From: Acidobacteriota bacterium
Lineage (GTDB): Bacteria > Acidobacteriota > Thermoanaerobaculia > Gp7-AA8
Direction of reading: 5' to 3'
DNA: 64,000 nt
NCBI GenBank assembly: GCA_021781455.1
Contig: JAJXWV010000077.1
Coordinates: 1-64,000, forward strand
Positions 18,901 through 29,017 of the stretch are shown piece by piece; the first letter of the stretch is position 1, and every line of letters begins with the position of its first letter. A model generated the notes under the pieces. That model saw only the letters and a program-made list of their open reading frames with translations, was not told the DNA's origin and searched no databases. The position numbers and the translations under genes are program-made.

Positions 18901-20845
18901 TTTCCGCCTCGTGACGCCAGACGCGGGTGAACGTCTCCTGGAACTTCTGCTTCACCGGGGAGAGGTCGTCCTGCATGCCCTCGCCGGAGAGGCTGAAGTC
19001 GCGGATGCGCACCGGGACCGGAGCGCCCAGCGGCTGGACTTCGTACGGCACCTCGGACTGGACCTTCAGCCCCATGTTCTCCAGCCGCGGCATGATCTCG
19101 GAGAGCGGCACCGGCGCGCCGGAGTGGACGATCTTCACGTGAAACTGCCGGTCGTGCTCGCCGCGATGGCGATAGAGATCGACCACGAGATTGCCGCTGT
19201 TCAGGACTTCCTCGACGTGGGCGATGTCGTAGAGCGCGGCCTCGGCGGAGAAGCGCTCCGCGTACGCCAGGGGGAAGGCCTTGTGATAGCGGTGGTGCAG
19301 CTCGATGCCGGCTTCTTCGCCTTTCGCGGCGACGACCGCCGCCAGGAGCCGGTCGCTCCAGGTCAGGGCGGCTTCGGAGAGCTCGACCTCGATGCGCCGC
19401 ACGTCGATGTCCGGAATCTTTCCGGGCGTGGTGCGCACGACGAAGATGCCGCGGGCCAGCGCCGAGGTGGAGACGAAATCGTAGATCTGGGTCTCGTGAC
19501 CGGCGAAGGCGCGTTCCAGGATCGCCTTTGCGCGCTCCTTGAACTCCGGCGTGTAGCGGTCGCGCGGAACGTAGACGTAGCAGGAGACGAAGCGCTCGAA
19601 GACGTCCTTGCGCGTGAAGAGCGCGACGCGGGCGCGCTCCTGCAGCTGCAGGACGCCCCAGGCGATCTGAAAGAGATCGTCGTCGGTGATCTGGAAAATC
19701 TCGTCGCGGGGCAGCGTCTCGAGGATGTCGACGAGGGCCTTGCCGTTGTGGGAATGCGGGTCGAGGCCGGCGCGCTCGAGAACGCGGCGCACTTTCAGCC
19801 GCACCATCGGGATCTCGAGAACACTGCGGCTGTAGGCGGCCGAAGTGAACAGGCCGATGAAACGATTCTCGCCGACGAGGTTGCCTTTCTTGTCGTAGCG
19901 CTTGATGCCGATGCGATCCATCGGCACGGGTCGATGGACCATGCTCACGCTGTTGGACTTGGTGATGATCAGCAGGTTCTTCATCCGCGCGAAGTCGCTG
20001 AATTCGGGTGAGAGCGGCTCCTCGGAGCGGCGGACCGACTCCTTGCGCATGTCGTGCAGGATGCCCAGGCCGGTCTCCGGTTTGGCGGAGAGAAAGTCGC
20101 TTCCGCCTCGGGTCTCGAATCCGTAGCGGCGGTAGCCGAGAAAGACGAAGTTCCCGGTGTCGAGCCAGCGCAGGAACTCGCGCGCTTCGGCGACCTCCTC
20201 CTCCGGCATGGGCAGCGTGGCCTTTTCGAGCTCGCGCGTCTCCTCCTCGAGGCGATCGCGCATGGCCTGCCAGTCGCCGACCGCCTGCCGGACGGCGACG
20301 AGGACGCGCTCGAGATCGCCCCGCAGCGAGTCGTTCTCGGCCTGATCCGTCGCCTGGTCGATCTCGATGTGCATCGTCGACTCGACCACGGCATCGGCCG
20401 GCGCGGCGACGGTCTGCGCGATCTCCAGGCGATTGCCGGCACGGTCGCGGCGCACGCGCACGACCGGGTGCATCAGCAGGTGGATCTTGCGCCCGTGGCG
20501 GGCGATCTCTGCGGTGACGGAATCGACGAGGAACGGCATGTCGTCGTTGATGATCTCGACCACGGTGTGCTCGAGGTCCCAGCCGTTGTGCTCGGGCGTG
20601 GGATTGAAAATGCGGACTCTGGCGGTGCCGAGTTTTCGTTGCGCTCCCAGCTCCCACAGCGACAGGGCGCCGCCGAGAAGCGTGTCGAACGAGGTGTAGA
20701 TGATGTCGTCCGGAGCAACGAGAGCGAAATAGCGGCGGATGAATTGCGCGGCGCTTCCACCCTCGTCGTTTCCGACGCGCGCGCGCGCCTCCGCCGCCAG
20801 CCGGTCGACGAGGTCGACCTTCCGCTCTTCTGCTGTGATTACCAT
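15965..20845 (-). CDS. gdhB: NAD-specific glutamate dehydrogenase, large (180-kDa) class
   Basis: A 1626-residue enzyme of the very large bacterial NAD-GDH class, which deaminates glutamate to 2-oxoglutarate and ammonia mainly for amino-acid catabolism. The N-terminal half holds ACT-like regulatory segments (DDMPFLVDSVTAEI near 100). The catalytic GDH core lies at about 700-1150, with RGGKVARGGIRWSDRREDFR, IVPVGSKGGFVVKN (substrate lysine region) and TARGGWEAVKRHFREMG. The C-terminal 400 residues form the class-specific helical domain. AGGAGAG precedes the ATG. It is the longest gene in the window; all long overlapping frames are shadows. It stands alone on the minus strand, with no amino-acid transport genes beside it. 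Confidence 0.95.
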   Translation of the reverse strand: MVITAEERKVDLVDRLAAEARARVGNDEGGSAAQFIRRYFALVAPDDIIYTSFDTLLGGALSLWELGAQRKLGTARVRIFNPTPEHNGWDLEHTVVEIINDDMPFLVDSVTAEIARHGRKIHLLMHPVVRVRRDRAGNRLEIAQTVAAPADAVVESTMHIEIDQATDQAENDSLRGDLERVLVAVRQAVGDWQAMRDRLEEETRELEKATLPMPEEEVAEAREFLRWLDTGNFVFLGYRRYGFETRGGSDFLSAKPETGLGILHDMRKESVRRSEEPLSPEFSDFARMKNLLIITKSNSVSMVHRPVPMDRIGIKRYDKKGNLVGENRFIGLFTSAAYSRSVLEIPMVRLKVRRVLERAGLDPHSHNGKALVDILETLPRDEIFQITDDDLFQIAWGVLQLQERARVALFTRKDVFERFVSCYVYVPRDRYTPEFKERAKAILERAFAGHETQIYDFVSTSALARGIFVVRTTPGKIPDIDVRRIEVELSEAALTWSDRLLAAVVAAKGEEAGIELHHRYHKAFPLAYAERFSAEAALYDIAHVEEVLNSGNLVVDLYRHRGEHDRQFHVKIVHSGAPVPLSEIMPRLENMGLKVQSEVPYEVQPLGAPVPVRIRDFSLSGEGMQDDLSPVKQKFQETFTRVWRHEAENDGFNRLVLCAGLEWHEIVLLRAYAKYLRQIGVPLSESYIQATLASNSEITRLIVKLFHNNFDPELGPTVLRNAEPSSRAQGMGRYTAGLGIRAQIEDSLERVTNPDEDRILRMYVNLVDATLRTNYYQRSDDGERKPYHSFKLDSQAVKNLPLPRPLFEIFVYSPSMEGIHLRGGKVARGGIRWSDRREDFRFEILGLMKAQMVKNVVIVPVGSKGGFVVKNPSADRATFQQEGVEAYKTLLRGLLDITDNLRGDEVLPPKDVVRRDADDPYLVVAADKGTATFSDIANEVSADYGFWLGDAFASGGSAGYDHKEMGITARGGWEAVKRHFREMGVNIQEQDFTVVGVGDMSGDVFGNAMLLSPHIRLIGAFNHSHIFIDPDPNPAVALAERQRMFDQRLNWNGYNTSLISPGGGVYERRAKTITVSEEARQLFDLAQKTVTPIELMRAILKSRADLLWLGGIGTYVKASWEDDSAARDRANDPLRVNANALRVKVVGEGANLGFTQRGRIEYALAGGRINTDAIDNSAGVDTSDHEVNLKILLYDAIDRGELAGIAERNELLARMTDEVGRLVLRDNYEQTQAITVTHAYGAAVLDEQGRFMRALERAGQLDRALEGLPDDETLAERHAAHIGLTRPEISVILAYAKLVLYEDLLRSDLPQDPQLSDDLLLYFPELVRSNYRNAIGRHRLRSEIIATYVTNDMLNRMRPTLVQQMREDTGKSPSDIARAFTIVRESFDLRSIWKEIESLDNKLPSQVQTDMLLAVGTLMERAILWILRHPYEKLDISVHVNEFRPRIAALSEKLDEVLPASLLTSLQTRESLLVSAGIPRALAHRVASLDVMSSALDIVRIAQAGKKARGGVEEVARVYFNLGARFGLDRLRAAGASMAVDTPWQKAAVSALIDDLFNFQSVLASRVIAEVNGARGTADVVDKWMAKHAGAVERIEQTMNDLKSAPAVDIAMLTVASRQLRMLVES

Positions 20846-20986
20846 GGAGAGGCTCTCCTAACCGCTGGGATTGATGGCCGCCGGGGCAAAAATGCGGCGC
20901 ATATCATAGCGAACCGGTTCGGCGCCGTTTGCATGCCGTGCCAGGAGGGAAGGGGCGGCGATTCAACCACTGACCAGTCCGGTTCC

Positions 20987-22144
20987 TCACCGCGCTGCCG
21001 AATCGTTCCGCTCCCTCTGCGCCGCCGCCGACCGGCGCGGGAAATCGATGACCTTCGCAGCCAGGAGGCGTTTGAGCGTCCGCAGCACCTCGAACTCGCT
21101 GATGGGCGAGATGTGCACGATCTGGCGGACGGTGATCCGGCCGTCGATGCGCGAGAGCAGGAACGCGTCGACGGGAGCGAGGTTCATGTGCGAGAGCGCG
21201 TCGGGGCCGATGGTCACGACCGGGATGTCCTCGAGCGTGAAGTTGTGCTCGTAGACCGAGGCTCGGAATCCGTCGGTCACCTCGAGCAAGGCATCGAGCA
21301 CGTCCTTCCTTCCCGGGTTCGCAGAGGCCAGGCCTTCGAGGATTTCCATCGCGTCGGTCCAGCGGCCATCCCCCGTGGCCCGGCGGGCGTCGGTGAGGAT
21401 CCGCTGGACGCGCTTCTCGCGATCGACGACACCGGTCACGTCGCAAGGCCGGATGAGCTTCTTTTCCAGCAGCTCGGACACGGCGCGGTAGACCTTGTAG
21501 CGGCCGAAGGGAAGCCGTCCCACCAGGTCGTTGACGTTCTCATTCCCGTTGAGGAGCGAGTAGACGCGCGAGGCCATGCGGGCGTCCTCCCACTCGCTGG
21601 TCTCGTCGAAGGGCTCGTCGCTCGGCTCGAAGTAGCTGTTGGGATGGATGAAGGCAGTGATGCGATTCCAAACCTCGGCGCGGCTCACACCTTCCACGAC
21701 CACGCGGATTGGATCGAGGTTGATGGCCAGCGATGCCGCCGTCTGAATCGGCTTCGGCTCGAAGTAGAACTCACCGTCCGGCCAGAGGAAGGCATCGCAG
21801 ATGTCCTCGATGGTCTTGGCCGTGAGCGTGTCGAGCGCCTGCTCGCGGCTGAGCTTTCTTTCGTAGACGAGGACCGCGGCGAACATCGCCCCGGTCCTTC
21901 GGGATACCTCGAGCGCCGCGGCGATGTTCTCCTCGGTACAGAGGCCGAGGTGCTGCAGATAGGCGCCGTAGGTCTCCCGCGCGGCGTTGGTCGAGGAGAA
22001 GACGATGCGGCCGTCGGCCAGGCCGACGTGCAGCTCCTTCCCGTGCTCGTCCCGCAGCCGCAGCACGCCGGTGCGCTGCGCCGTCCTGGCCCACTGCACC
22101 AGATCGGGCATCGACATCGTGGAGAATTTGCCTGAGACGCTCAC
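20987..22144 (-). CDS. DUF4388 domain protein (PatA-like)
   Basis: A 385-residue cytosolic protein. Residues 1-110 match DUF4388, typical of cyanobacterial PatA and of many delta-proteobacterial and acidobacterial regulators: MSVSGKFSTMSMPDLVQWA, then GVLRLRD and GRIVFSSTNAARETYGAYL. The middle (about 190-240) looks like a winged-helix-type segment (VNDLVGRLPFGRYKVYRAVS). The end (RQIVHISPISEFEVLRTLKR) has a second such segment. DUF4388 proteins are linked to two-component and motility signalling, but no partner is next to it, so the role is unassigned. The start is GTG; a possible promoter (CTGACA, 18 bases, TAAGCT) lies just upstream on the minus strand. Confidence 0.78.
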   Translation of the reverse strand: MSVSGKFSTMSMPDLVQWARTAQRTGVLRLRDEHGKELHVGLADGRIVFSSTNAARETYGAYLQHLGLCTEENIAAALEVSRRTGAMFAAVLVYERKLSREQALDTLTAKTIEDICDAFLWPDGEFYFEPKPIQTAASLAINLDPIRVVVEGVSRAEVWNRITAFIHPNSYFEPSDEPFDETSEWEDARMASRVYSLLNGNENVNDLVGRLPFGRYKVYRAVSELLEKKLIRPCDVTGVVDREKRVQRILTDARRATGDGRWTDAMEILEGLASANPGRKDVLDALLEVTDGFRASVYEHNFTLEDIPVVTIGPDALSHMNLAPVDAFLLSRIDGRITVRQIVHISPISEFEVLRTLKRLLAAKVIDFPRRSAAAQRERNDSAAR

Positions 22145-22586
22145 GGACGGGCGCGAAGCTTAGCAAGGCTTTCGTGGCATTGTCAGTTGCAGTTATCCGA
22201 CGCCCTCATTCACCCGTCACTCTGAGCCGGCGGAGCCGTGGGTGGCAGGGGTGGATACGCGGCGGAACGCGGCCAACATGACCCTGTCCAGCCGTTGTTG
22301 CTGTCCAGCCGTTGAAGACAGGCCCGTAGGGCCGATTGATGCTAGCCCAGGGCTTCAGCCCTGGGAATCGAGATTCCTGGTACAACGTCGAGCCGCGGGA
22401 GCGGCGGTTGAGAGGATCTGGTCATGCTTCTCAATCGTCGCTCCGCGACTCGACGCGAATATCACGATCGCTTCCCCAGGGCTGAAGCCCTGGGCTACTC
22501 TCAAACGCCGCTACGCGGCACGAAAGCCTCGAGCGGGGGTCAGTTCCGCCCACGCGGCTCGGCCGACTCGGGAGTGACCGACGTGT
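22145..22586. repeat. Gene-free region with composite palindromic repeats
   Basis: No gene seen in 442 bases. A perfect 22-bp inverted repeat (22344-22365 with 22475-22496), each arm itself palindromic (CCCAGGGCTTCAGCCCTGGG), encloses a second inverted pair: CCGCGGGAGCGGCGGTTGAGA at 22393-22413 against TCTCAATCGTCGCTCCGCG. A copy of the GTCACTCTGAGCCGGCGGAG repeat begins at about 22216. The layout resembles a bacterial interspersed mosaic element. Confidence 0.65.
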
Positions 22587-25061
<2,475 letters not shown>

Positions 25062-25067
25062 GCGGGG

Positions 25068-25073
25068 ATTGTA
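25068..25073 (-). promoter_or_regulatory. Candidate -10 box, leaderless spacing
   Basis: TACAAT on the minus strand ends 6 bases before the ATG at 25061. No Shine-Dalgarno fits between them. Confidence 0.4.
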
Positions 25074-25075
25074 GA

Positions 25076-25225
25076 CGGAGAGCGCGGAACCGGAGAGCGC
25101 GGAACCGGAGTGCGGCCTTCCAGCCCGCCGGCGGTCGGGCATCCTGCCCGACCGCTGTCGCATGACTCTCAGACAGTCGCAAGGCTGGAAGCCCGGCGAC
25201 CGGCGGGCAGGATGCCCGCACTCCT
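25076..25225. repeat. Composite repeat between the two peptidase genes
   Basis: It begins with a tandem GGAGAGCGCGGAACC word (25079-25108). REP-like palindromes follow (GGTCGGGCATCCTGCCCGACC at about 25133-25153). It ends with copy 2 of the 34-bp repeat at 25192-25225, identical to 15933-15966. Confidence 0.65.
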
Positions 25226-25304
25226 CCGCCTCCGTTACCATGTCGCGCACCAATGGCGGCTCGTCCGACCGCCGATCGGTCTGGAGTCGCACAAGGAGAT
25301 TTCC

Positions 25305-27395
25305 ATGAAAGCGTACAAGGCGTTCGCCGGCCTCTTTCTGCTCGCCGCGGCAGCATGGGCCCAACCGATCTTCGTCCCCGCCAAGCAGCCGCTCACGCAC
25401 GAGACGATGTGGCTGATGCCGCGCGTCGGCGCGCCGCTCCTCAGCCCGGACGGCAAGCTCGTCGTCTTCTCCGTGACGAAGCCGTCGTACGACGAGAAGG
25501 AGCAGACCTCCGATCTCTGGATCGTGCCGGCCGACGGCAGCGCAGCACCACGCCAGATCACCTTCAACAAAGCGGCGGAGAGCGACGCGGCCTGGTCGCC
25601 TGACTCGCGTCGGGTGGCGTTTTCCGCGAAACGCGAAGGAGATGACGTCAACCAGATCTACATCCTCGACGTCACGGCCGCCGGCGAAGCTCGACGCGTC
25701 ACGAGCCTCTCCACCGGCGCGCGCTCCCCGCAGTTCTCGCCGGACGGAGAGGCCATCCTGTTCACGACGGTCGTCTTTCCGAACGCGCTCGACGACGAGG
25801 CGAACCGGAAGATCGCCAAAGAACGGAAGGATCGGAAGGTCCACGTCCGCGTCTACGAATCCTTCCCGGTCAAGCAGTGGGACCGCTGGCTCGACGACCA
25901 GCAGGTGCACCTGGCCATCCAGCCGCTCGACGGAAGCGCGAACGCCAAAGACATCCTGGCGGGGACGAAGCTGGTCGCAGAGCCCGGCTTCTCCGGCCGG
26001 CCCGCGGAAGGATCGCGCGACGACATCCCGGCGGAATGGTCGCCGGACGGGCAGTCGATCGTCTTCGCCGTCACGACCAGGAAGAACACCGCCGCCTACG
26101 CCGAAGTGCCGGTCGACCTCTATCGCATCCCGCGCAGCGGCGGCGAGCCGCAGCTGATCGCGCACGAGAACGGCCGCTACGGCCGCCCGAAGTTCTCTCC
26201 TGACGGCAAGACCCTGTACGCGGTCTTCGAGCCTAACAACGGCAAGGTCTACAACCTCGAGCGCATCGTGGCCTTCGACTGGCCGTCGATGAGCAATCGC
26301 CGCGTCGTCACCGCCAGCACCGATCGCTCGGTGGGCGGCTACACCGTCTCCTCGGACAGCAAGACCATCCTCTTCACTGCCGAGGACGCGGGCCTGGTCA
26401 GGATCTACTCGGTGCCTGCCACCGGCGGCGACGTGACGCTCGCCGTCGATCCGCAGCGAGGCGTCTACTCGGACGTGCAGTTCGCCGAGAAAGCGCCGGT
26501 GATCGTCGGCCGCTGGGGCTCGTCGGTCAATCCGGCCGAGGTGGTCCGCCTCGACCTCGCCGGCAAGTCGCACCACAACCTCACCTCGTTCAACGTCGAG
26601 AAGGCGGCCACCATCGACTGGCAGCCGCCGATCCACTTCTGGTTCACCTCATCGCGCGGAGCGAAGATCCACAACTTCATCGTCCTTCCGCCGAACTTCG
26701 ACCAGTCGAAGAAGTACCCGCTGCTCGTCCTCATGCACGGCGGCGCGGCGAACATGTGGCAGGACAGCATCTCCCTGCGCTGGAATTACCACCTCCTGGC
26801 AAAGCCCGGCTACGTCCTGCTGATGACCAACTACACCGGCTCGACAGGCTTCGGCGAGAAGTTCGCGCAGGACATCCAGGGCGATCCGCTCAAGGGGCCG
26901 GGCGACGACATCAACCAGGCCGCCGACGAGGCCATCAAGCGCTTCAAGTTCATCGACGGCACCCGCCAGGCAGCGGCCGGCGCGAGCTACGGCGGCCATC
27001 TCGCGAACTGGATGGAGGCGACGACCACCCGTTACAAGTGCATCATCGGCCACGCCGGCGAGGCCTCCCTGGAGAGCCAGTGGGGCACCTCGGACTCAAT
27101 CTACGGCCGCGAGCTGACCAACCTCTCGCCACCGTGGGGCAGCAGCAAGGTCTGGCGCGAGCAGAGCGCGATCGCATACGGCGGCAATTACAGGACGCCG
27201 GAAATGCTGAGCGTCGGCGAGCACGATTTCCGCGTCCCGCAGAACGAGACGATGATGCAGTGGTCGGCTCTTCAGCGCATGCGCGTGCCATCGCGCCTGC
27301 TGGTCTGGCCCGACGAAAACCACTGGATCCTCAATGCCGAGAACAGCCGCTATTTCTACAAGGAAGTGGCGGAATGGCTGGCGAAGTGGATGTAG
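25305..27395 (+). CDS. S9 family prolyl oligopeptidase / acylaminoacyl-peptidase
   Basis: A 696-residue secreted serine peptidase with a signal peptide (residues 1-21, ending AAAAWAQ). The N-terminal two thirds form a beta-propeller with repeated SPDGK/SPDS motifs typical of WD40-like PD40 blades. The alpha/beta-hydrolase domain starts near 470. The nucleophile is in GASYGG (Ser near 561), with Asp near 640 (EHDFRVPQ) and His near 672 (PDENHWIL). It releases dipeptides or acyl-amino acids in the periplasm. AAGGAG lies 6 bases before the ATG and a TTACCAT -10-like box lies about 60 bases upstream. Confidence 0.92.
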   Translation: MKAYKAFAGLFLLAAAAWAQPIFVPAKQPLTHETMWLMPRVGAPLLSPDGKLVVFSVTKPSYDEKEQTSDLWIVPADGSAAPRQITFNKAAESDAAWSPDSRRVAFSAKREGDDVNQIYILDVTAAGEARRVTSLSTGARSPQFSPDGEAILFTTVVFPNALDDEANRKIAKERKDRKVHVRVYESFPVKQWDRWLDDQQVHLAIQPLDGSANAKDILAGTKLVAEPGFSGRPAEGSRDDIPAEWSPDGQSIVFAVTTRKNTAAYAEVPVDLYRIPRSGGEPQLIAHENGRYGRPKFSPDGKTLYAVFEPNNGKVYNLERIVAFDWPSMSNRRVVTASTDRSVGGYTVSSDSKTILFTAEDAGLVRIYSVPATGGDVTLAVDPQRGVYSDVQFAEKAPVIVGRWGSSVNPAEVVRLDLAGKSHHNLTSFNVEKAATIDWQPPIHFWFTSSRGAKIHNFIVLPPNFDQSKKYPLLVLMHGGAANMWQDSISLRWNYHLLAKPGYVLLMTNYTGSTGFGEKFAQDIQGDPLKGPGDDINQAADEAIKRFKFIDGTRQAAAGASYGGHLANWMEATTTRYKCIIGHAGEASLESQWGTSDSIYGRELTNLSPPWGSSKVWREQSAIAYGGNYRTPEMLSVGEHDFRVPQNETMMQWSALQRMRVPSRLLVWPDENHWILNAENSRYFYKEVAEWLAKWM

Positions 27396-27418
27396 CAATC
27401 GGTGTGGCGCGGGCTTTC

Positions 27419-27544
27419 GGAGTGCGGACGTCCCGTCCGCAACGGCGGGACGTCCCGTCCCGCCGTGAACGAGCGTTCCGTGCGGCGAGCCAACGGGCGC
27501 CGGACGGGACGTCCGGCGCTTGCGGACGAGGACGTCCGCACTCC
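27419..27544. repeat. Palindromic repeat upstream of the selenoprotein gene
   Basis: Perfect 15-bp outer arms (GGAGTGCGGACGTCC at 27419-27433, its complement at 27530-27544) enclose nested GGGACGTCCC-type palindromes. The element ends 18 bases before the candidate -35 box of the selenoprotein promoter. Confidence 0.65.
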
Positions 27545-27562
27545 GCGTTTTCCCATCCGTCA

Positions 27563-27590
27563 CTGACCCCGGCAAGGCGCGTGCTAGCAT
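27563..27590 (+). promoter_or_regulatory. Candidate promoter of the selenoprotein gene
   Basis: CTGACC (-35, 27563-27568), a 16-base spacer and TAGCAT (-10, 27585-27590) lie directly before the gene. Only 8 bases separate the -10 box from the ATG, so the transcript may be leaderless. Confidence 0.5.
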
Positions 27591-27598
27591 CCTCCGCC

Positions 27599-28921
27599 AT
27601 GAAATTTCGCATGATCGCATTGGCGATCCTGCTCGCGGGCACCGCGGCGATCGCATCCGCAAGACAAGTTCTGCCGTTCGTCGAGAACGACTACACCAGG
27701 GCGCTGGCCCGGGCCAAAGCGGACAACCTCCCGTTGTTCGTCGATGCCTGGGCACCGTGGTGACACACGTGCCGCTCGATGCGCGCCTATGTCTTCACCG
27801 ACAAGGCGCTCGGGCGGTACGCCGGACGGTTCGTCTGGCTCTCGATCGACACGGAAAACGCCGCCAATGCCGCGTTTCTGAAGAAATACCCGATTCCCGC
27901 GCTTCCGACGATGCTGGTTGTCGATCCCAGACAGCAGGCCGTGGTCATGCGCTACGCGGGAGGAGCAACGGTCGCGCAGCTGCAGAAGCTTCTCGACGAC
28001 GGTGAGCACGCCTACCGCGCCCGCGGCAGCAGCGCCGACACGCTCCTGAGCTCCGCCGACAACCTTGCCTCGGAAGGCAGGAATGCCGAGGCCGTCAAGG
28101 TGTACGAAAAGGCCATCGCGGCGGCGCCGAAGAAGTGGGGGCGCCTGGGCCGCGCTACGGAGTCGCTCACCTTCACGATGATGCTGAATCGCGAGAGCGA
28201 CCGCTGTGCGACCCTGGCCCGCGACCTCTATCCGCGCCTGAAGGGAACGACCTCGGGCGCGAATGTCGCCAGCACCGGCCTCAGTTGCGCGCTCGACATC
28301 GACGCCCAAAACGCGTCGCGCGCCGTCCTCGTGAAGACGCTCGAAGCGGATACGCGCCAGGCATTCGATGATCCGAGGGTCCGGGCGAAGATGTCGGGCG
28401 ACGACATCTCGGGCCTGTACGACGCTCTGATCTCCGCGCGCGCCGACGCAAAGGACGAAGCCGGCGCGAAGGCGCTTCGCGAGCATTGGGCGGCCTTCCT
28501 CGAAAAAGAAGCGGCCACTGCCAAGACGCCTGAACAGCGCGCCGTGTACGACTCGCACAGGCTGAGCGCTTACCTGGCGCTGAACACGCCGGAGAAGGCC
28601 ATCCCGATGCTCGAGCAGTCGCAGAAGGACTTCCCCGACGACTACAACCCGCCGGCGCGGCTCGCTCTGGCCTACAACGCCATGGGCCGTTTCGACGACG
28701 CCCTCGCTGCCTCGACGACCGCCTTGCGGAAGGCGTACGGCCCGCGGAAGATCGGGATCTACCGCACCCGCGCCGACATCTTCGCCGCCAAAGGTGACAA
28801 GGCCGGCGCCCGCAAGACCATCGAAGAAGCGATCGCGTACGCCAGGACGCTTCCCGAAGCATCGGGCACGACGCGCACCATCGCCGCGCTGGAAAAGAAG
28901 CTCGCCGCGATGCCGCAGTAA
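27599..28921 (+). CDS. Selenoprotein: secreted thioredoxin-fold protein with W-Sec-H-T-C motif (TGA = Sec at 27761-27763)
   Basis: Reading through the single in-frame TGA gives a 440-residue protein. Residues 1-21 are a signal peptide (MIALAILLAGTAAIASA). Residues 25-135 form a thioredoxin fold: FVDAWAPW, then Sec55-His-Thr-Cys58, then RSMRAYVFTD, LSIDTENAANAAFLKKYPI, and the cis-proline strand PALPTMLVVDP. Residues 140-440 are TPR-like helices (DTLLSSADNLASEGRNAEAV; PARLALAYNAMGRFDDALAA). Frame and coding character are unbroken on both sides of the TGA; Cys homologues of this type usually read WAPWCHTC. A tRNA-Sec gene is present at 56446-56543. A periplasmic thiol or peroxide redox role is inferred. 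The alternative is a recent TGC-to-TGA nonsense mutation. No separate start with a ribosome binding site was seen for the downstream part. Confidence 0.85.
27764..27820 (+). promoter_or_regulatory. Candidate bacterial SECIS hairpin after the Sec codon
   Basis: Two foldings are visible just after the TGA. The longer pairs GTGCCGC (27769-27775) with GCGGTAC (27814-27820), GCGCC (27783-27787) with GGCGC (27805-27809), and TGTC (27790-27793) with GACA (27800-27803) around a six-base loop. A smaller hairpin uses 27771-27775 with 27781-27786, with one bulged C. Bacterial SECIS elements vary, and I cannot tell which is used. Confidence 0.4.
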
Positions 28922-28922
28922 C

Positions 28923-29014
28923 TATTTGAGATTTGAGATTGATGATTGATGATTGATGAACCGAGGAGGCCACTCCTTCATCGGTTCATCAATCATCAAT
29001 CTGAGGTCCTAAAT
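28923..29014. repeat. Self-repetitive hairpin element (GATTGATGA words)
   Basis: The left arm has tandem TTTGAGA and TGATTGATGA words (28924-28960) leading to GAACCGA. The right arm TCGGTTCATCAATCATCAAT (28981-29000) is its complement. A related element lies at 34501-34586. It sits between the convergent stop codons of the selenoprotein and protease genes. Confidence 0.7.
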
Positions 29015-29017
29015 AAA

